From Rhizobium sp. P32RR-XVIII (lineage in GTDB: Bacteria > Pseudomonadota > Alphaproteobacteria > Rhizobiales > Rhizobiaceae), in contig NZ_JABAIH010000010.1 in the NCBI RefSeq assembly GCF_012641395.1, forward strand, positions 62,001-126,000: DNA of 64,000 nt, given 5' to 3'. A program made the position numbers and the translations under genes. Of this stretch, positions 18,264 through 27,586 are shown piece by piece (within the stretch, counting starts at the first letter, position 1; every line of letters begins with the position of its first letter). The notes beneath the pieces are model-generated. The model was not told where the DNA came from and made no database searches. It worked only from the letters and a program-made list of their open reading frames with translations.

Positions 18264-19805
18264 TCAGCCCTCGACGATCTGCTCGCTCTCGGGCGACGAC
18301 GCAGCGAGCTCGGCCCAATCGAGTTCCTGCTCCAGGATGTGGAACATATCGTCGTCGATGGCGTCGGCGCGGCGCATTTCGGCGAGTTTTTCCCGCTTGG
18401 CAGCGATGATGTTCCGCCGCAGTTCGTCCATTTCACCCACCTCTCGCGGATGCTCGCCACTACGCGCGATCTCGCGCTCCGAAGCGTAGACATCGCGCAG
18501 GATTTTTGCCGACTTTCCCTGCTTGGTTTCGAGTTCCTTGAGTGCGGTTTCGATCAGTTCGACGCGGGCCTGCGACAGATCTTTCCCCCATGAATGGTCG
18601 GGCTCGAAGCGGAGAAAATGGATGAGCGGGCCGAGCGTAAGACCCTGTATGATCAAGGTGCCGAGAACGACGGCGAGCGCGGCAAGCAGAATGATATCGC
18701 GGGATGGAAAGTCGAAGGGCAGAGCAAGCGCGGTCGCCAGCGTCACCAGCCCGCGCATGCCGCACCAGCCGGCAACGAGGCTCATGGAAAGCGTCGGCGC
18801 CTGCTTTGTGGCATGGCGCGACGGGAAGAGAGCCATCGTGCGGTTATAGAGAAGTTCCCAGAGCATGCGCACGACGACGACGGTGACGAAGACGGAAATG
18901 GCGACGGTTATTGCGAATGTCAGCCGGTCCGGTTCCATTTCGAGGAATATCTGCCGGGCCTGAAGGCCCATGAGCAGAAATGCCAGGACGTTCAAAAGGA
19001 AGACCGCTGCCTCCCAGACCGAATAGGAATGAATGCGATGGCGGGCGCTTTGGCGCTCCGGCATGTAACGGGCAATGACCATCGCATAAGCGACGATCGC
19101 CAGGATCGCCGAGAGATGCAGATGTTCGGCGATGATCCAGGTGCCGAAGGTGGCGACGAATTCCAGCAGCGTCCCGCCGAGCGTGCCTGCGAGCTTGATG
19201 CCGATCAGCATGTAGGCGCGGCCTGCGAGATAACCGAAGATGAGTCCGCCGGGAACGGCAAATGCAAGCAGCGGCAGGACGCTCGCGAAGAAACTGGGGC
19301 TGGCGGCGGCCGCGACTGCGGCGCTGAAGATGAGCAGGGAGACTGCGTCGTTCAGCAGGCTTTCGCCTTTGAGGACGACGTAGGTTTGGCGCGGCAGGTT
19401 GAACCTTTCAAGCATCGCTGTCGCGGCCGCCGCGTCGGGCGGGGCGACAATGGCACCGAGCGCGATCGCTGCTGCAAGCGGAAGGCCCGCGACCGTCACG
19501 CCGACGAAGGCGACCGCGGCCGTGGTCAGTATCACCGCGATAGCTGCGAGCGAAACGAGCGGCAGCCAGTTCTGCCTCAAGGTCCGAGGCGGCAAGTCAT
19601 AGGCGGCGTCGAAGAGAACAGGGGCAATGAACAGGGCGAGCGCCAACTGAGGGTCGATGCCGATTTCCGGCGCCCAGGGTACGGCGGCGACGATGACCCC
19701 GGCGATCGCAAGCATGGTCGGATAGGGGATCAGAAATTTGCGCGAGAACTGCAAGAACACGATCGCGACCAGCAACAGGCTCAGCATGCTCTCGAAAAAC
19801 GCCAT
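18264..19805 (-). CDS. CPA1-family Na+/H+ antiporter
   Basis: 513 aa with about 12 membrane helices and a charged cytoplasmic tail from about residue 400. GAIVAPPDAAAATAMLERFNLP (split) is the CPA1 ion-binding region, and LKGESLLNDAVSLLIF is the conserved ND motif. It exchanges Na+ (or K+) for H+ at the inner membrane and helps pH and salt balance. The ATG at 19805 is chosen because GGGGAA lies just upstream. An ATG at 19823 in the same frame has no ribosome site. It stands alone between the RND pair and the EmrAB-type operon. Confidence 0.9.
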   Translation of the reverse strand: MAFFESMLSLLLVAIVFLQFSRKFLIPYPTMLAIAGVIVAAVPWAPEIGIDPQLALALFIAPVLFDAAYDLPPRTLRQNWLPLVSLAAIAVILTTAAVAFVGVTVAGLPLAAAIALGAIVAPPDAAAATAMLERFNLPRQTYVVLKGESLLNDAVSLLIFSAAVAAAASPSFFASVLPLLAFAVPGGLIFGYLAGRAYMLIGIKLAGTLGGTLLEFVATFGTWIIAEHLHLSAILAIVAYAMVIARYMPERQSARHRIHSYSVWEAAVFLLNVLAFLLMGLQARQIFLEMEPDRLTFAITVAISVFVTVVVVRMLWELLYNRTMALFPSRHATKQAPTLSMSLVAGWCGMRGLVTLATALALPFDFPSRDIILLAALAVVLGTLIIQGLTLGPLIHFLRFEPDHSWGKDLSQARVELIETALKELETKQGKSAKILRDVYASEREIARSGEHPREVGEMDELRRNIIAAKREKLAEMRRADAIDDDMFHILEQELDWAELAASSPESEQIVEG

Positions 19806-20093
19806 CGATTTCCCCATCGCCATCAGTGTTTGAACAAGAAACTAGCGCGGCGGCGGGGCTTGCATACGGCGCTCTGGTGCTGGAGAAGCGAATGCTTAAC
19901 TATGCCCTGCGACATTTTGGCCGCAGTCGCAGAATTTCCGGCGGCTGATCTTGTTCCGCGAACCGTCAGAACGTATTTGCAAGATCATAAGTGTGCTTAT
20001 AAATAGCTGGCATATCTTGAGTGCGCATCCTATCTCATGAAGTCAAACCTAGTGCAGGCGTGCCGACACCGGTCGCCGAGAATGAGCTGAACC

Positions 20094-21320
20094 ATGGCTG
20101 ATAACTCCTCCCTGCGCGTCGTTGGTGACGCCAGTGCAAAGAACCTCACCGAAGACAAGAAGATCTCCGAAACCCAAGAAACGGTAGCCGAAGCGCCTTC
20201 ATCCAATCCAGCGCCGGTTGCCGCCGTGGCTGCGCCCGACGGTACCAAGGTCCGCCGTCGGCGCAGCCTCACACGTCCCGTGCTGTTCGCGCTCCTGCCC
20301 GTCGCCCTCGTTGTCGGCGGCTATTACTACGTGAACGGCGGACAGGTGATGTCGACCGACAACGCCTATATCCAGGCCGATATGGTTGGCCTGACGACGG
20401 ACGTTTCCGGTATCGTCGACCAGATCAACGTACACGAGAACGAAACCGTCAAAGCGGGGCAGGTGCTCTTTAGCCTGAAGCCCGACAGCTTCCGGATCGC
20501 GCTCGACGGCGCAAAGGCGCAGCTCGGCGCCCAGCGCAACCAGATCGAAAACCTGAAGGCCAGCTATCAGCAGTCGCTCGCGGAAATCACGCAGGCGGAG
20601 GCAGACATCCCATATTACCAGGCGCAGTTCGCCCGTCAGCAGAATCTCATTAACAGTTCCGCGGCGACGCGTTCGGCTTATGACGAGGCAAAGCACGACC
20701 TCGATGCCGCGCTTCAGAAGGTTGCGGTCGCCAAAGCGCAAGCCGCAGCCACGCTCGCCCAGCTCGGCGGCGACGCCGGCCAGCCGGTCGAGCAGAACCC
20801 GCTCTATCTCGAGGCCAAGTCGAAGGTGGACGATGCCCAGCGCGAACTCGACCATAGCGTCGTCAAGGCACCGTTCGATGGCATCGTCACCAACGTCAAC
20901 GCGCTGCAGGTTGGCTCGTACCTGCAGGCCTCCCAGCAGGCTTTCTCGCTGGTCGCCACCAACCATCTGTGGATCGCCGCAAGCCCGAAAGAGACCGAGC
21001 TTACCTATGTGAAACCGGGCCAGGAGGCGGCCATCTATGTCGACACCTATCCGGGCGTTGAATGGAAGGGCAAGGTCGAGAGCATTAGTCCGGCATCCGG
21101 CTCCAGCTTCTCGCTGCTCCCGGCGCAGAATACCACCGGCAACTGGGTAAAGGTCGTCCAGCGCATTCCGATCCGCGTCAGCATCGAGGATGCTGCCGGT
21201 AAGCCGCCGCTCCGCGTCGGCATGAGCACGATCGTCGATGTCGATACAGGCCACGCCCGCGGCCTGCCCGATTTCGTCAATAACCTGTTGGGCCGTTCCG
21301 GCGGCAAGGACCATGAGTAA
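20094..21320 (+). CDS. EmrA-type HlyD-family efflux adaptor
   Basis: 408 aa. A polar N-terminal tail of about 60 residues is followed by one membrane anchor (LFALLPVALVVGGYYYV). Then comes the HlyD core: STDNAYIQADMVGLTTDVSG, the lipoyl motif, a long coiled hairpin, and VVKAPFDGIVTNVNALQVGSYL. It connects the MFS transporter encoded next to an outer-membrane channel. The last 8 bases overlap the start of the transporter gene, so translation is coupled. Family known for export of hydrophobic toxins; the substrate here is unknown. Confidence 0.92.
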   Translation: MADNSSLRVVGDASAKNLTEDKKISETQETVAEAPSSNPAPVAAVAAPDGTKVRRRRSLTRPVLFALLPVALVVGGYYYVNGGQVMSTDNAYIQADMVGLTTDVSGIVDQINVHENETVKAGQVLFSLKPDSFRIALDGAKAQLGAQRNQIENLKASYQQSLAEITQAEADIPYYQAQFARQQNLINSSAATRSAYDEAKHDLDAALQKVAVAKAQAAATLAQLGGDAGQPVEQNPLYLEAKSKVDDAQRELDHSVVKAPFDGIVTNVNALQVGSYLQASQQAFSLVATNHLWIAASPKETELTYVKPGQEAAIYVDTYPGVEWKGKVESISPASGSSFSLLPAQNTTGNWVKVVQRIPIRVSIEDAAGKPPLRVGMSTIVDVDTGHARGLPDFVNNLLGRSGGKDHE

Positions 21321-22857
21321 CGCTGCATCTCCGGCCGCACCCGTTGCCAATCGCGGCGCGATCACGGCCTGCGTCATTCTCGCCGTTATCATGCAGGCGC
21401 TGGACACCACCATCGCCAACGTGGCGCTGCCCTATGTGCAGGGCAGCGTTGCGGCGAGTGCCGATCAGATCAATTGGGTTCTGACCTCCTATATCGTCGC
21501 GGCTGCCATCATGACGCCGCCGTCGGGCTTCCTGGCTGCCAAGTTCGGCCGCAAGAACGTCCTGCTGACGGCGATCGTCGGCTTCGTCGTCGCCTCGGTC
21601 CTCTGCGGTCTTGCCCAATCGCTGAACCAGATCGTTGCGTTCCGCCTATTGCAGGGCCTGTTCGGCGCCGCTCTCGTTCCACTCTCTCAGGGCATCCTCC
21701 TCGACATCTATACGCTCGAGGAGCGCGGCTCGGCCATGGCCTTATTCGGCGTCTCGGTCATGGTCGGGCCGGTTCTGGGCCCGGTCATCGGCGGTTGGCT
21801 GACGGACAACATCAGCTGGCGGTGGGTGTTCTACATAAACGTGCCGATCGGTGCGCTGGCGTTTGCCGGGATTGTCATCTTCGTGGCGGAAACGAAGCGG
21901 GATGCTCTGGCGAAACTCGACTGGTTCGGCTTCGGCATGATGAGCCTCTTCATCGCCGCGCTGCAGCTGTTTCTCGACCGCGGCGAGCAGCTCGACTGGT
22001 TTTCGTCCGGCGAAATCATGATCGAGGCGATCGTCTGCGCCGCTGCCTTCTATCTGTTGGTCGTGCATACGCTGACGGCCGAGAAATCCTTCGTGAATCC
22101 ACGCTTGTTTCTCGATCAGAATTTCGCGGTCAGCATGGTGTTCATCTTCGTGGTCGGCGTCACCTATCTTGCTTCGCTGGCGCTGATGACGCCCTATCTG
22201 CAGACGCTGATGGGTTATCCGGTGACAACCGCCGGGATCGTCATGGGTCCGCGCGGCATCGGCACCATGCTCTGCATGTTCATCGTTGGCCGCCTGATCG
22301 GCAAGGTCGATACGCGCTGGCTGCTCCTGGCCGGCCTCGGCCTGACAGCCTGGGCAATGTATGACATGACGGGCTGGACGCCGGACGTTTCGCAATGGAC
22401 GATCGTTTCCGTCGGCTTCATCCAGGGCGCGGGGCTCGGCTTCCTCTTCGTGCCGTTGACGACGATCGCCTTTTCAACGCTGCCGGCGCATATGCGCGGC
22501 GATGGCACGGGCCTCTACAACCTGTCCCGCAACATCGGCTCCAGCGTGGGCATTTCGATCGTCTCGGCGCTAATCGTCGAGAATACCCAGAGCAATCACG
22601 AGTCGATCGCGGCCTATGTCACGCCGTTCAACCGGGCCTTCGATGCCGCCGCTGCACAGTCGCTCAGCCCGCTCACCGCGGCGGGCCGGGCGTCGCTCAA
22701 TGAGCTCGTCACGCTGCAGTCGACGATCATCGCCTATATGGACGACTTCAAGCTCCTGATGCTGATGTCCGTGGCCGTGATGCCGCTGGTGCTGCTGCTG
22801 CGCAAGCCCAAGGCCGCTGCCACCGCCCCATCCGATCACACCGCCGTCATGGAATGA
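21313..22857 (+). CDS. EmrB-type MFS transporter (DHA2 family, 14 helices)
   Basis: 514 aa with about 14 hydrophobic segments, the DHA2 layout. Motif D1 appears as MQALDTTIANVALPYVQG and motif A-like as GFLAAKFGRKNVLL. The antiporter motif C follows (GVSVMVGPVLGPVIGGWL, near residues 147-164). The ATG at 21313 overlaps the adaptor stop. A longer upstream frame is out of line with the family. It would export hydrophobic compounds by proton antiport together with the EmrA-like protein. Confidence 0.93.
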   Translation: MSNAASPAAPVANRGAITACVILAVIMQALDTTIANVALPYVQGSVAASADQINWVLTSYIVAAAIMTPPSGFLAAKFGRKNVLLTAIVGFVVASVLCGLAQSLNQIVAFRLLQGLFGAALVPLSQGILLDIYTLEERGSAMALFGVSVMVGPVLGPVIGGWLTDNISWRWVFYINVPIGALAFAGIVIFVAETKRDALAKLDWFGFGMMSLFIAALQLFLDRGEQLDWFSSGEIMIEAIVCAAAFYLLVVHTLTAEKSFVNPRLFLDQNFAVSMVFIFVVGVTYLASLALMTPYLQTLMGYPVTTAGIVMGPRGIGTMLCMFIVGRLIGKVDTRWLLLAGLGLTAWAMYDMTGWTPDVSQWTIVSVGFIQGAGLGFLFVPLTTIAFSTLPAHMRGDGTGLYNLSRNIGSSVGISIVSALIVENTQSNHESIAAYVTPFNRAFDAAAAQSLSPLTAAGRASLNELVTLQSTIIAYMDDFKLLMLMSVAVMPLVLLLRKPKAAATAPSDHTAVME

Positions 22858-22915
22858 AGCTCCGGACATCATGCCATCGCAGGCGAAAGCCGCTTGGCAC
22901 TTTTTCGGAATTGCT

Positions 22916-23503
22916 CTAGCGGAACGGCTTGCTCAGATATCGCGAGCCCTGAATGCCGAAGCGCCATGGTGCTTCGGCATTCTTCGTGATCCCGATCCTT
23001 GTGCCCGCGATGATCGGAACCGGTGTAGAAGGTGAGATGGAATAAGGCGGGTGATCGAGCAGCCGATCGTTGAGTGCGATATCGATGCCGAGCGCCTGGC
23101 AGAGCTTGCCCGGGCCGCTGCAAAGCTGGGTCAGAACATCGGTACCGCGCCGCTCGATCATCGCGGCGATCCCGCTTTCCGGTTCGAGTGCGCGGATCAG
23201 CACGGCTGAGCCGGGCGTGCAGACGAAATTCAGGCACCAGTACATGCCGTAGATGCGGTAGATATAGACGTTGCCCGGCGGGCCGAACATTGCGCCGTTC
23301 CGTTTCGTCGGGCCGCGGAAACTGTGCGAGGCCTCGTCGTGCGGGAAATAGGCCTCTGTCTCGGTGATCCGCCCGCCCGCACCGTTGACGAGCAGATGGC
23401 ATCCGATGAGATCGCGGGCGACGGCGATCGCATCGCGCTCGAAGAAGCTTCGAAGTTCATTGCCGGTCAAAGGACCGCTTCCGATGGCGCCCATGTTCGT
23501 CAT
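22916..23503 (-). CDS. 3-methyladenine DNA glycosylase (AAG/MPG family)
   Basis: 195 aa base-excision repair glycosylase that removes alkylated purines. Family motifs are intact: ITETEAYFPHDEASHSFRG (the catalytic Glu is in ETEAY), GPPGNVYIYRIYGMYWCLNFV, GPGKLCQALGI. It overlaps no neighbour and converges with the EmrB-type gene. The 3' coding end contains a perfect 12-bp inverted repeat (22951-22982). ATG 23503 is preceded by GGGA. Confidence 0.93.
   Translation of the reverse strand: MTNMGAIGSGPLTGNELRSFFERDAIAVARDLIGCHLLVNGAGGRITETEAYFPHDEASHSFRGPTKRNGAMFGPPGNVYIYRIYGMYWCLNFVCTPGSAVLIRALEPESGIAAMIERRGTDVLTQLCSGPGKLCQALGIDIALNDRLLDHPPYSISPSTPVPIIAGTRIGITKNAEAPWRFGIQGSRYLSKPFR
22951..22982. 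repeat. Perfect 12-bp inverted repeat inside the glycosylase gene
   Basis: GAATGCCGAAGC and its exact complement GCTTCGGCATTC are separated by 8 nt (GCCATGGT). The hairpin lies within the codons for the segment KNAEAPWRFGI near the C-terminus. No T-run follows, so it is not a standard terminator. It could slow translation, stabilise the mRNA end or be a small inserted palindrome. Confidence 0.6.
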
Positions 23504-23553
23504 TCAAATCCCGTTCTCTGATTTCGGCCGATATCACCGCGTGCCGGGCGCCG

Positions 23554-24456
23554 CTACCCGAAACTTGGCGGCTGCTGTGCGAAGACTTTCACCAGCCAGT
23601 CTATGAAGACGCGAACACGGGGCGAGAGCTGGCGGTTGCGTGGATAGAGGAGCGAAACCGGCGTTTCGGTCAGCGGAAAATCCGGCAGCACATGAATAAG
23701 GGTGCCAGCGGCCAGGTCCTTTTCGGCGTGGTAGCGCGGCACCTGTATCAAGCCCAGGCCGAGGCGGGCGGCCGACATGAAGCTCTCGGCGGCGTTGACG
23801 GTGACCGTCGCGGCCAGGGTGACATTGCGGATGCTGCCGTCTACCAGGAATTCCAGTGGCATTACGCCGCCGGTCGCGGTCGAACGAAAGCCGACCATGC
23901 GATGGCCGTCCAGCTTGTCCGGATGTTCGGGAATGCCATGGCGCTCGAGATAAGCGGGCGAGGCGAGGGTGATCTCCTCCAGCATGGCCACATGCCGGGC
24001 GATCATGTCGCTATCCTGCGGAATGCCGACCCGCAGCACGCAATCGATGCCCTCGCGCACCAGGTCGACCAGCCGGTCGCCTTCGCTCATGTAGAATTCG
24101 ATATCCGGGTACGTCTCCAGAAATGACGGCAGGCTTGGCAGGACGAAATGCCGGGCAAGCGTGCCGTGCACGTCCACCCGAAGCATGCCTTTCGGCTTGG
24201 CGCCGGCAAAGGCGCCTTCGGCATCCTCGATGTCGGCCAGGATCGACAGGCAGCGCTGGTAATAGGCTTCCCCGTCGAGCGTCGGGCTGACATGGCGCGT
24301 GGTGCGCTGAAGCAGGCGAACGCCAAGCCGGGCTTCCAGCTGTTTCACGGCGTCGGTTACCGTCGAGCGCGGCAATCCTATATCTTCGGCTGCAAGGGTG
24401 AAGCTGCGCCTCTCCACAACGCGGGAGAAAACCCGCATGGCATCGAACCTGTCCAT
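23554..24456 (-). CDS. LysR-family transcriptional regulator
   Basis: 300 aa. The N-terminal winged helix-turn-helix runs from MDRFDAMRVFSRVVE through RSTVTDAVKQLEARLGVRLL to about residue 60. A periplasmic-binding-protein-like effector domain follows. It is divergent from an SDR oxidoreductase gene 122 bp away, the usual arrangement for a LysR protein and its target. The subgroup resembles regulators of reductase/quinone-stress genes, but the effector cannot be named. Confidence 0.93.
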   Translation of the reverse strand: MDRFDAMRVFSRVVERRSFTLAAEDIGLPRSTVTDAVKQLEARLGVRLLQRTTRHVSPTLDGEAYYQRCLSILADIEDAEGAFAGAKPKGMLRVDVHGTLARHFVLPSLPSFLETYPDIEFYMSEGDRLVDLVREGIDCVLRVGIPQDSDMIARHVAMLEEITLASPAYLERHGIPEHPDKLDGHRMVGFRSTATGGVMPLEFLVDGSIRNVTLAATVTVNAAESFMSAARLGLGLIQVPRYHAEKDLAAGTLIHVLPDFPLTETPVSLLYPRNRQLSPRVRVFIDWLVKVFAQQPPSFG

Positions 24457-24578
24457 CGTATTTGTTCGTATTTTCCGGATAGTGATGCCGAAGAATGCAT
24501 GATTATCCGCAGGATGAAAAGAGGCATCTTGTCCTTATCGGAACGCGCTGCGGCGCAAATGACTGAAGGAGAAAGAAA

Positions 24579-25319
24579 ATGGCTAACAATAACAATAAGG
24601 TTGCTCTTGTCACCGGCGCTTCCCGCGGCATCGGGGCTGCCGTCGCCGAGCGTCTCGCCCAGGACGGCTTTACCGTCGTCATCAACTACTCCGGAAATGC
24701 CGCTCCCGCGGAAGAATTGGCTCGGAGGATCGAGCAGGCCGGCGGCAAGGCTCTGACGGCGAAAGCCGACGTCAGCGACGCGGAAGCCGTGCGCCGCATG
24801 TTCGATGCCGCAGAAGCAGCGTTTGGTGGCGTGGATGTGCTCGTCAACAATGCCGGCATCATGATGCTTTCACCGATCGCCGACGCGGACGATGCCCATT
24901 TCGACCGCCACATCAGCGTCAACCTGAAGGGCACCTTCAACACGCTGCGCGAAGCCGCCAAGCGCCTTCGTGACGATGGCCGGATCATCAATTTCTCGAC
25001 GAGTGTCGTCGGCCTCAAGCTCGAGACCTATGGGGTCTATGCCGCTACCAAGGCCGCCGTGGAAACGCTGACGGCGATCATGTCGAAGGAAATGCGCGGC
25101 CGAAATATCACCGTCAACGCAATCGCTCCCGGCCCAACCGCCACCGACCTCTTCCTCAACGGCAAGTCGGAGGAACTGATCGGCCGCATGGCGAAGATGA
25201 ACCCGCTGGAGCGTCTCGGCACGCCGGAAGACATCGCCGCCGCGGTCTCTTTCCTCGCCGGTCCCGACGGCAGCTGGATCAACGGCCAGGTGCTGCGTGC
25301 CAACGGCGGCATGATCTGA
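24579..25319 (+). CDS. Short-chain dehydrogenase/reductase (classical SDR)
   Basis: 246 aa, normal SDR length. It has the cofactor motif TGASRGIG near residues 12-19 and NNAG near 87-90. A serine lies in INFSTSVVG and the catalytic YxxxK in YAATK. The asparagine-containing NYS after the second strand suggests NADP(H) preference. The substrate is unknown; a 3-oxoacyl-ACP-reductase-like or sugar-alcohol role would both fit. It is divergent from a LysR gene that probably controls it, and followed after 79 bp by a second SDR gene. Confidence 0.93.
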   Translation: MANNNNKVALVTGASRGIGAAVAERLAQDGFTVVINYSGNAAPAEELARRIEQAGGKALTAKADVSDAEAVRRMFDAAEAAFGGVDVLVNNAGIMMLSPIADADDAHFDRHISVNLKGTFNTLREAAKRLRDDGRIINFSTSVVGLKLETYGVYAATKAAVETLTAIMSKEMRGRNITVNAIAPGPTATDLFLNGKSEELIGRMAKMNPLERLGTPEDIAAAVSFLAGPDGSWINGQVLRANGGMI

Positions 25320-25398
25320 CCCTCGGCCGGGAGGCGGCTATCCGTCTCCCCTTTCTCCCCGAATATTCACCGATCTGATTTGAAGAAGGAGCAGCACT

Positions 25399-26301
25399 AT
25401 GAGCAAGCAAGTTATCGTCGTCACGGGTGCATCGAGCGGCTTCGGTGCGATGAGCGCACGCGCCCTCGCAAAAGCAGGCCATACCGTTTACGCCGGCATC
25501 CGCGCTACGCAAAGCCGCAATGCCAAGGCCGTTGCCGATGCGGCAGCGTTCGCTAAGGAAAACAATGCCGATCTGCGCAGCGTCGAGCTGGATGTCGCCG
25601 ACAATGCCTCGATCGAGCAGGCGGTCGAAAAGATCGTTGCCGAAAACGGCCGCCTCGACGTCATCGTCCACAATGCCGGTCATATGTCCTTCGGCCCGGC
25701 CGAGGCCTTTACGCCGGAGCAATATGCGGAACTCTTCGATATCAACGTGCTCTCCACGCAGCGCCTCAATCGCGCGGCCCTGCCGCAGTTGCGCAAGCAG
25801 GGCAGAGGGCTGATTGTCTGGGTCTCGTCCTCCAGCACCCGCGGCGGCACGCCGCCGTTTCTGGCACCGTATTTCGCAGCCAAGGCCGCCATGGACTCGC
25901 TGGCCGTTTCGTATGCCAGTGAGCTAACCCGCTGGGGCATCGAGACCTCGATCATCGTTCCCGGCGCCTTCACCAAGGGCACCAACCACTTCGCGCATTC
26001 CGGCTCTCCGGCCGATACCGCACGTGCCGCCGAATATCTGGAAGGTCCTTACCAGGGCGTTTCGGACAAGGCGCTGCAGGGGCTGGCAGCACTTGAGCCT
26101 GCCGATGCCGATCCCGAAGAGGTTGCCCGCGCCATCGTCGACGTCGTCGGCAAGCCGTTCGGCAAGCGTCCGTTCCGCGTCCACGTTGATCCGTCGCAGG
26201 ACGGTGCCGAGATCGTCAACGGCGTTGCCGATCGCGTCAGGGCCGAACTCTTCTACCGCGTCGGTCTGGAGGACCTGCTGAAACCCTCGGTGATCGGCTG
26301 A
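25399..26301 (+). CDS. SDR-family oxidoreductase (extended-length variant)
   Basis: 300 aa with TGASSGFG near the N-terminus and catalytic YFAAK. The usual NNAG is HNAG, and the active serine lies in VSSSS. The C-terminal 50 residues extend past the classical SDR end, as in SDR proteins related to the retinol-dehydrogenase type. It probably belongs to the same transcription unit as the preceding SDR, with its own ribosome site (GAAGGAG). Substrate unknown. Confidence 0.9.
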   Translation: MSKQVIVVTGASSGFGAMSARALAKAGHTVYAGIRATQSRNAKAVADAAAFAKENNADLRSVELDVADNASIEQAVEKIVAENGRLDVIVHNAGHMSFGPAEAFTPEQYAELFDINVLSTQRLNRAALPQLRKQGRGLIVWVSSSSTRGGTPPFLAPYFAAKAAMDSLAVSYASELTRWGIETSIIVPGAFTKGTNHFAHSGSPADTARAAEYLEGPYQGVSDKALQGLAALEPADADPEEVARAIVDVVGKPFGKRPFRVHVDPSQDGAEIVNGVADRVRAELFYRVGLEDLLKPSVIG

Positions 26302-26490
26302 CGCGGGCTTGATTGTTGCATTTTTGCGAACACTGCTATGCGAATCAAACGCCTTACAAAGTTCGCATTAGGGCGTATCTCTATTGGGTAAGGGGCGACG
26401 GGAAGTCTCCGTCCTGTCGCCCACCTCCAAGGTCCGCCGGGCCATTTCCCCTGGTGACGCGGTGGACCTCGAAATTCAAAGTCGATGATA

Positions 26491-26528
26491 AGCGGCCCGT
26501 CGAAGGTTTCCCTGCCTTCCGGGCCGCT
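26491..26528. terminator. Stem-loop between convergent SDR and LysR genes
   Basis: Nine base pairs (26491-26499 with 26520-26528) plus five more (26502-26506 with 26515-26519) are broken by a 2-nt bulge. The loop is 8 nt. It is GC-rich but no strong T-run follows, so it is a possible bidirectional terminator rather than a certain one. A second 11-bp stem with one G-U pair lies at 26393-26422. Confidence 0.4.
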
Positions 26529-26535
26529 TCCGTCT

Positions 26536-27447
26536 TCAAGGCTCATTGAGCTTCGCGTCGGCAAGCAGCTTCACCAGCCAGTCAACGAAAACGCGCACCT
26601 TGTTGCTCAAGTGCCGGTTCGGCGGATAGACGACGTAGAGCGGCAGCGGTTCGCGGCTCCACTCGGGCAAGACTGGCACCAGCTCGCCCTTGGCAAGGGC
26701 GTCGCCGATCATGAAGCGCGGAATCTGTGCAATACCGAGACCGTTCAGGACAGCCGTCACGTACGTCCGGCTGTCATTGACGGCGACGATGCAGCGCGGA
26801 TTGACTTCGAGCTCTTCGTTGCCCTTGCGGAACTCGAAGGGAAAGGCGCGGTTGGTCTGAGCGCGGAAATAGCTGACCGAATAGTGGTCGGCTTCCAGTT
26901 CCTCGGGCCGGCCCGGGATACCGAACTTTTCGATATAGCGCGGGGCAGCGCAGGTTATCATTTCGACCTCGGAGACGCGCCTTGCGATCAGAGATTGATC
27001 GGCTGGCGTACCGCCGCGAAGGGCACAGTCGACATTCTCTGCAAGGTAGTCGACGTTGCGGTCGCTGACGCCCAGATCGATGCGGATCTCAGGATATTTC
27101 TCGTAGAAATCGCAGAGCGCCGGAACAACAATGGTATCGGCAAAAGCACCTGCCATTTCAACGCGTAGGCGGCCGCTCGGAAGGCTCTGCGAGTTGGAAA
27201 GACTGCCGTCGAGCTCTTCCAGCTCGGAGACGATCTGGGAGGCCCGCTCATAGTAAAGCGCGCCGTCCGTCGTGACCATGACGCGCCGCGTCGTGCGGTT
27301 GAGCAGCTTAGTGTGCAGATGCGCCTCCAGGCCCTGAATGAGATTGGTGATTGTCGCCTTGGGCATTGAGAGCGTCTCGGCCGCTCGCGTAAAGTTGCCC
27401 GTCTCAACCACGCGTATGAACGCGCGCATTGCCGAGAGTTGGTCCAT
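26536..27447 (-). CDS. LysR-family regulator divergent from a MexEF-like efflux operon
   Basis: 303 aa. The helix-turn-helix is in the first 60 residues (MDQLSAMRAFIRVVE, then KATITNLIQGLEAHLHTKLL), with a substrate-binding domain after it. ATG 27447 is chosen because the LysR family starts with this pattern; the longer frame adds 20 unrelated residues. It is divergent from the hydrolase-like/RND operon with 139 bp between, the same layout as mexT and mexEF in Pseudomonas. By analogy it may activate that operon. Confidence 0.92.
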   Translation of the reverse strand: MDQLSAMRAFIRVVETGNFTRAAETLSMPKATITNLIQGLEAHLHTKLLNRTTRRVMVTTDGALYYERASQIVSELEELDGSLSNSQSLPSGRLRVEMAGAFADTIVVPALCDFYEKYPEIRIDLGVSDRNVDYLAENVDCALRGGTPADQSLIARRVSEVEMITCAAPRYIEKFGIPGRPEELEADHYSVSYFRAQTNRAFPFEFRKGNEELEVNPRCIVAVNDSRTYVTAVLNGLGIAQIPRFMIGDALAKGELVPVLPEWSREPLPLYVVYPPNRHLSNKVRVFVDWLVKLLADAKLNEP

Positions 27448-27516
27448 TGGAGATCTCCACAGTGTGCACTGCGATATTATTCGAAAATCGGAACAGTGTA
27501 ATCGCAATAGACCTTC

Positions 27517-27536
27517 TTATTCCGCGATGTGAATAA
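27517..27536. promoter_or_regulatory. Candidate LysR-type operator (TTATTC-N8-GAATAA)
   Basis: A 6-bp inverted repeat with an 8-nt spacer contains the LysR-type T-N11-A core (T27521 to A27533). It lies between a lysR gene and the operon it faces, where such sites are expected. Confidence 0.45.
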
Positions 27537-27586
27537 CAATATGTTTTTTCGTAGATTGGCAAGCCATAGCTGTTTGCGCCGACCAA

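Noticed and set aside
18594..20006. A 470-codon plus-strand open frame opposite the CPA1 antiporter
   Set aside because: The minus strand encodes a clear antiporter here; the plus-strand frame has shadow-type composition and no motif.
26393..26422. 11-bp stem with one G-U pair downstream of the second SDR gene
   Set aside because: It lacks a T-run and sits beside a stronger stem at 26491-26528; kept only as a note, not as a separate terminator.
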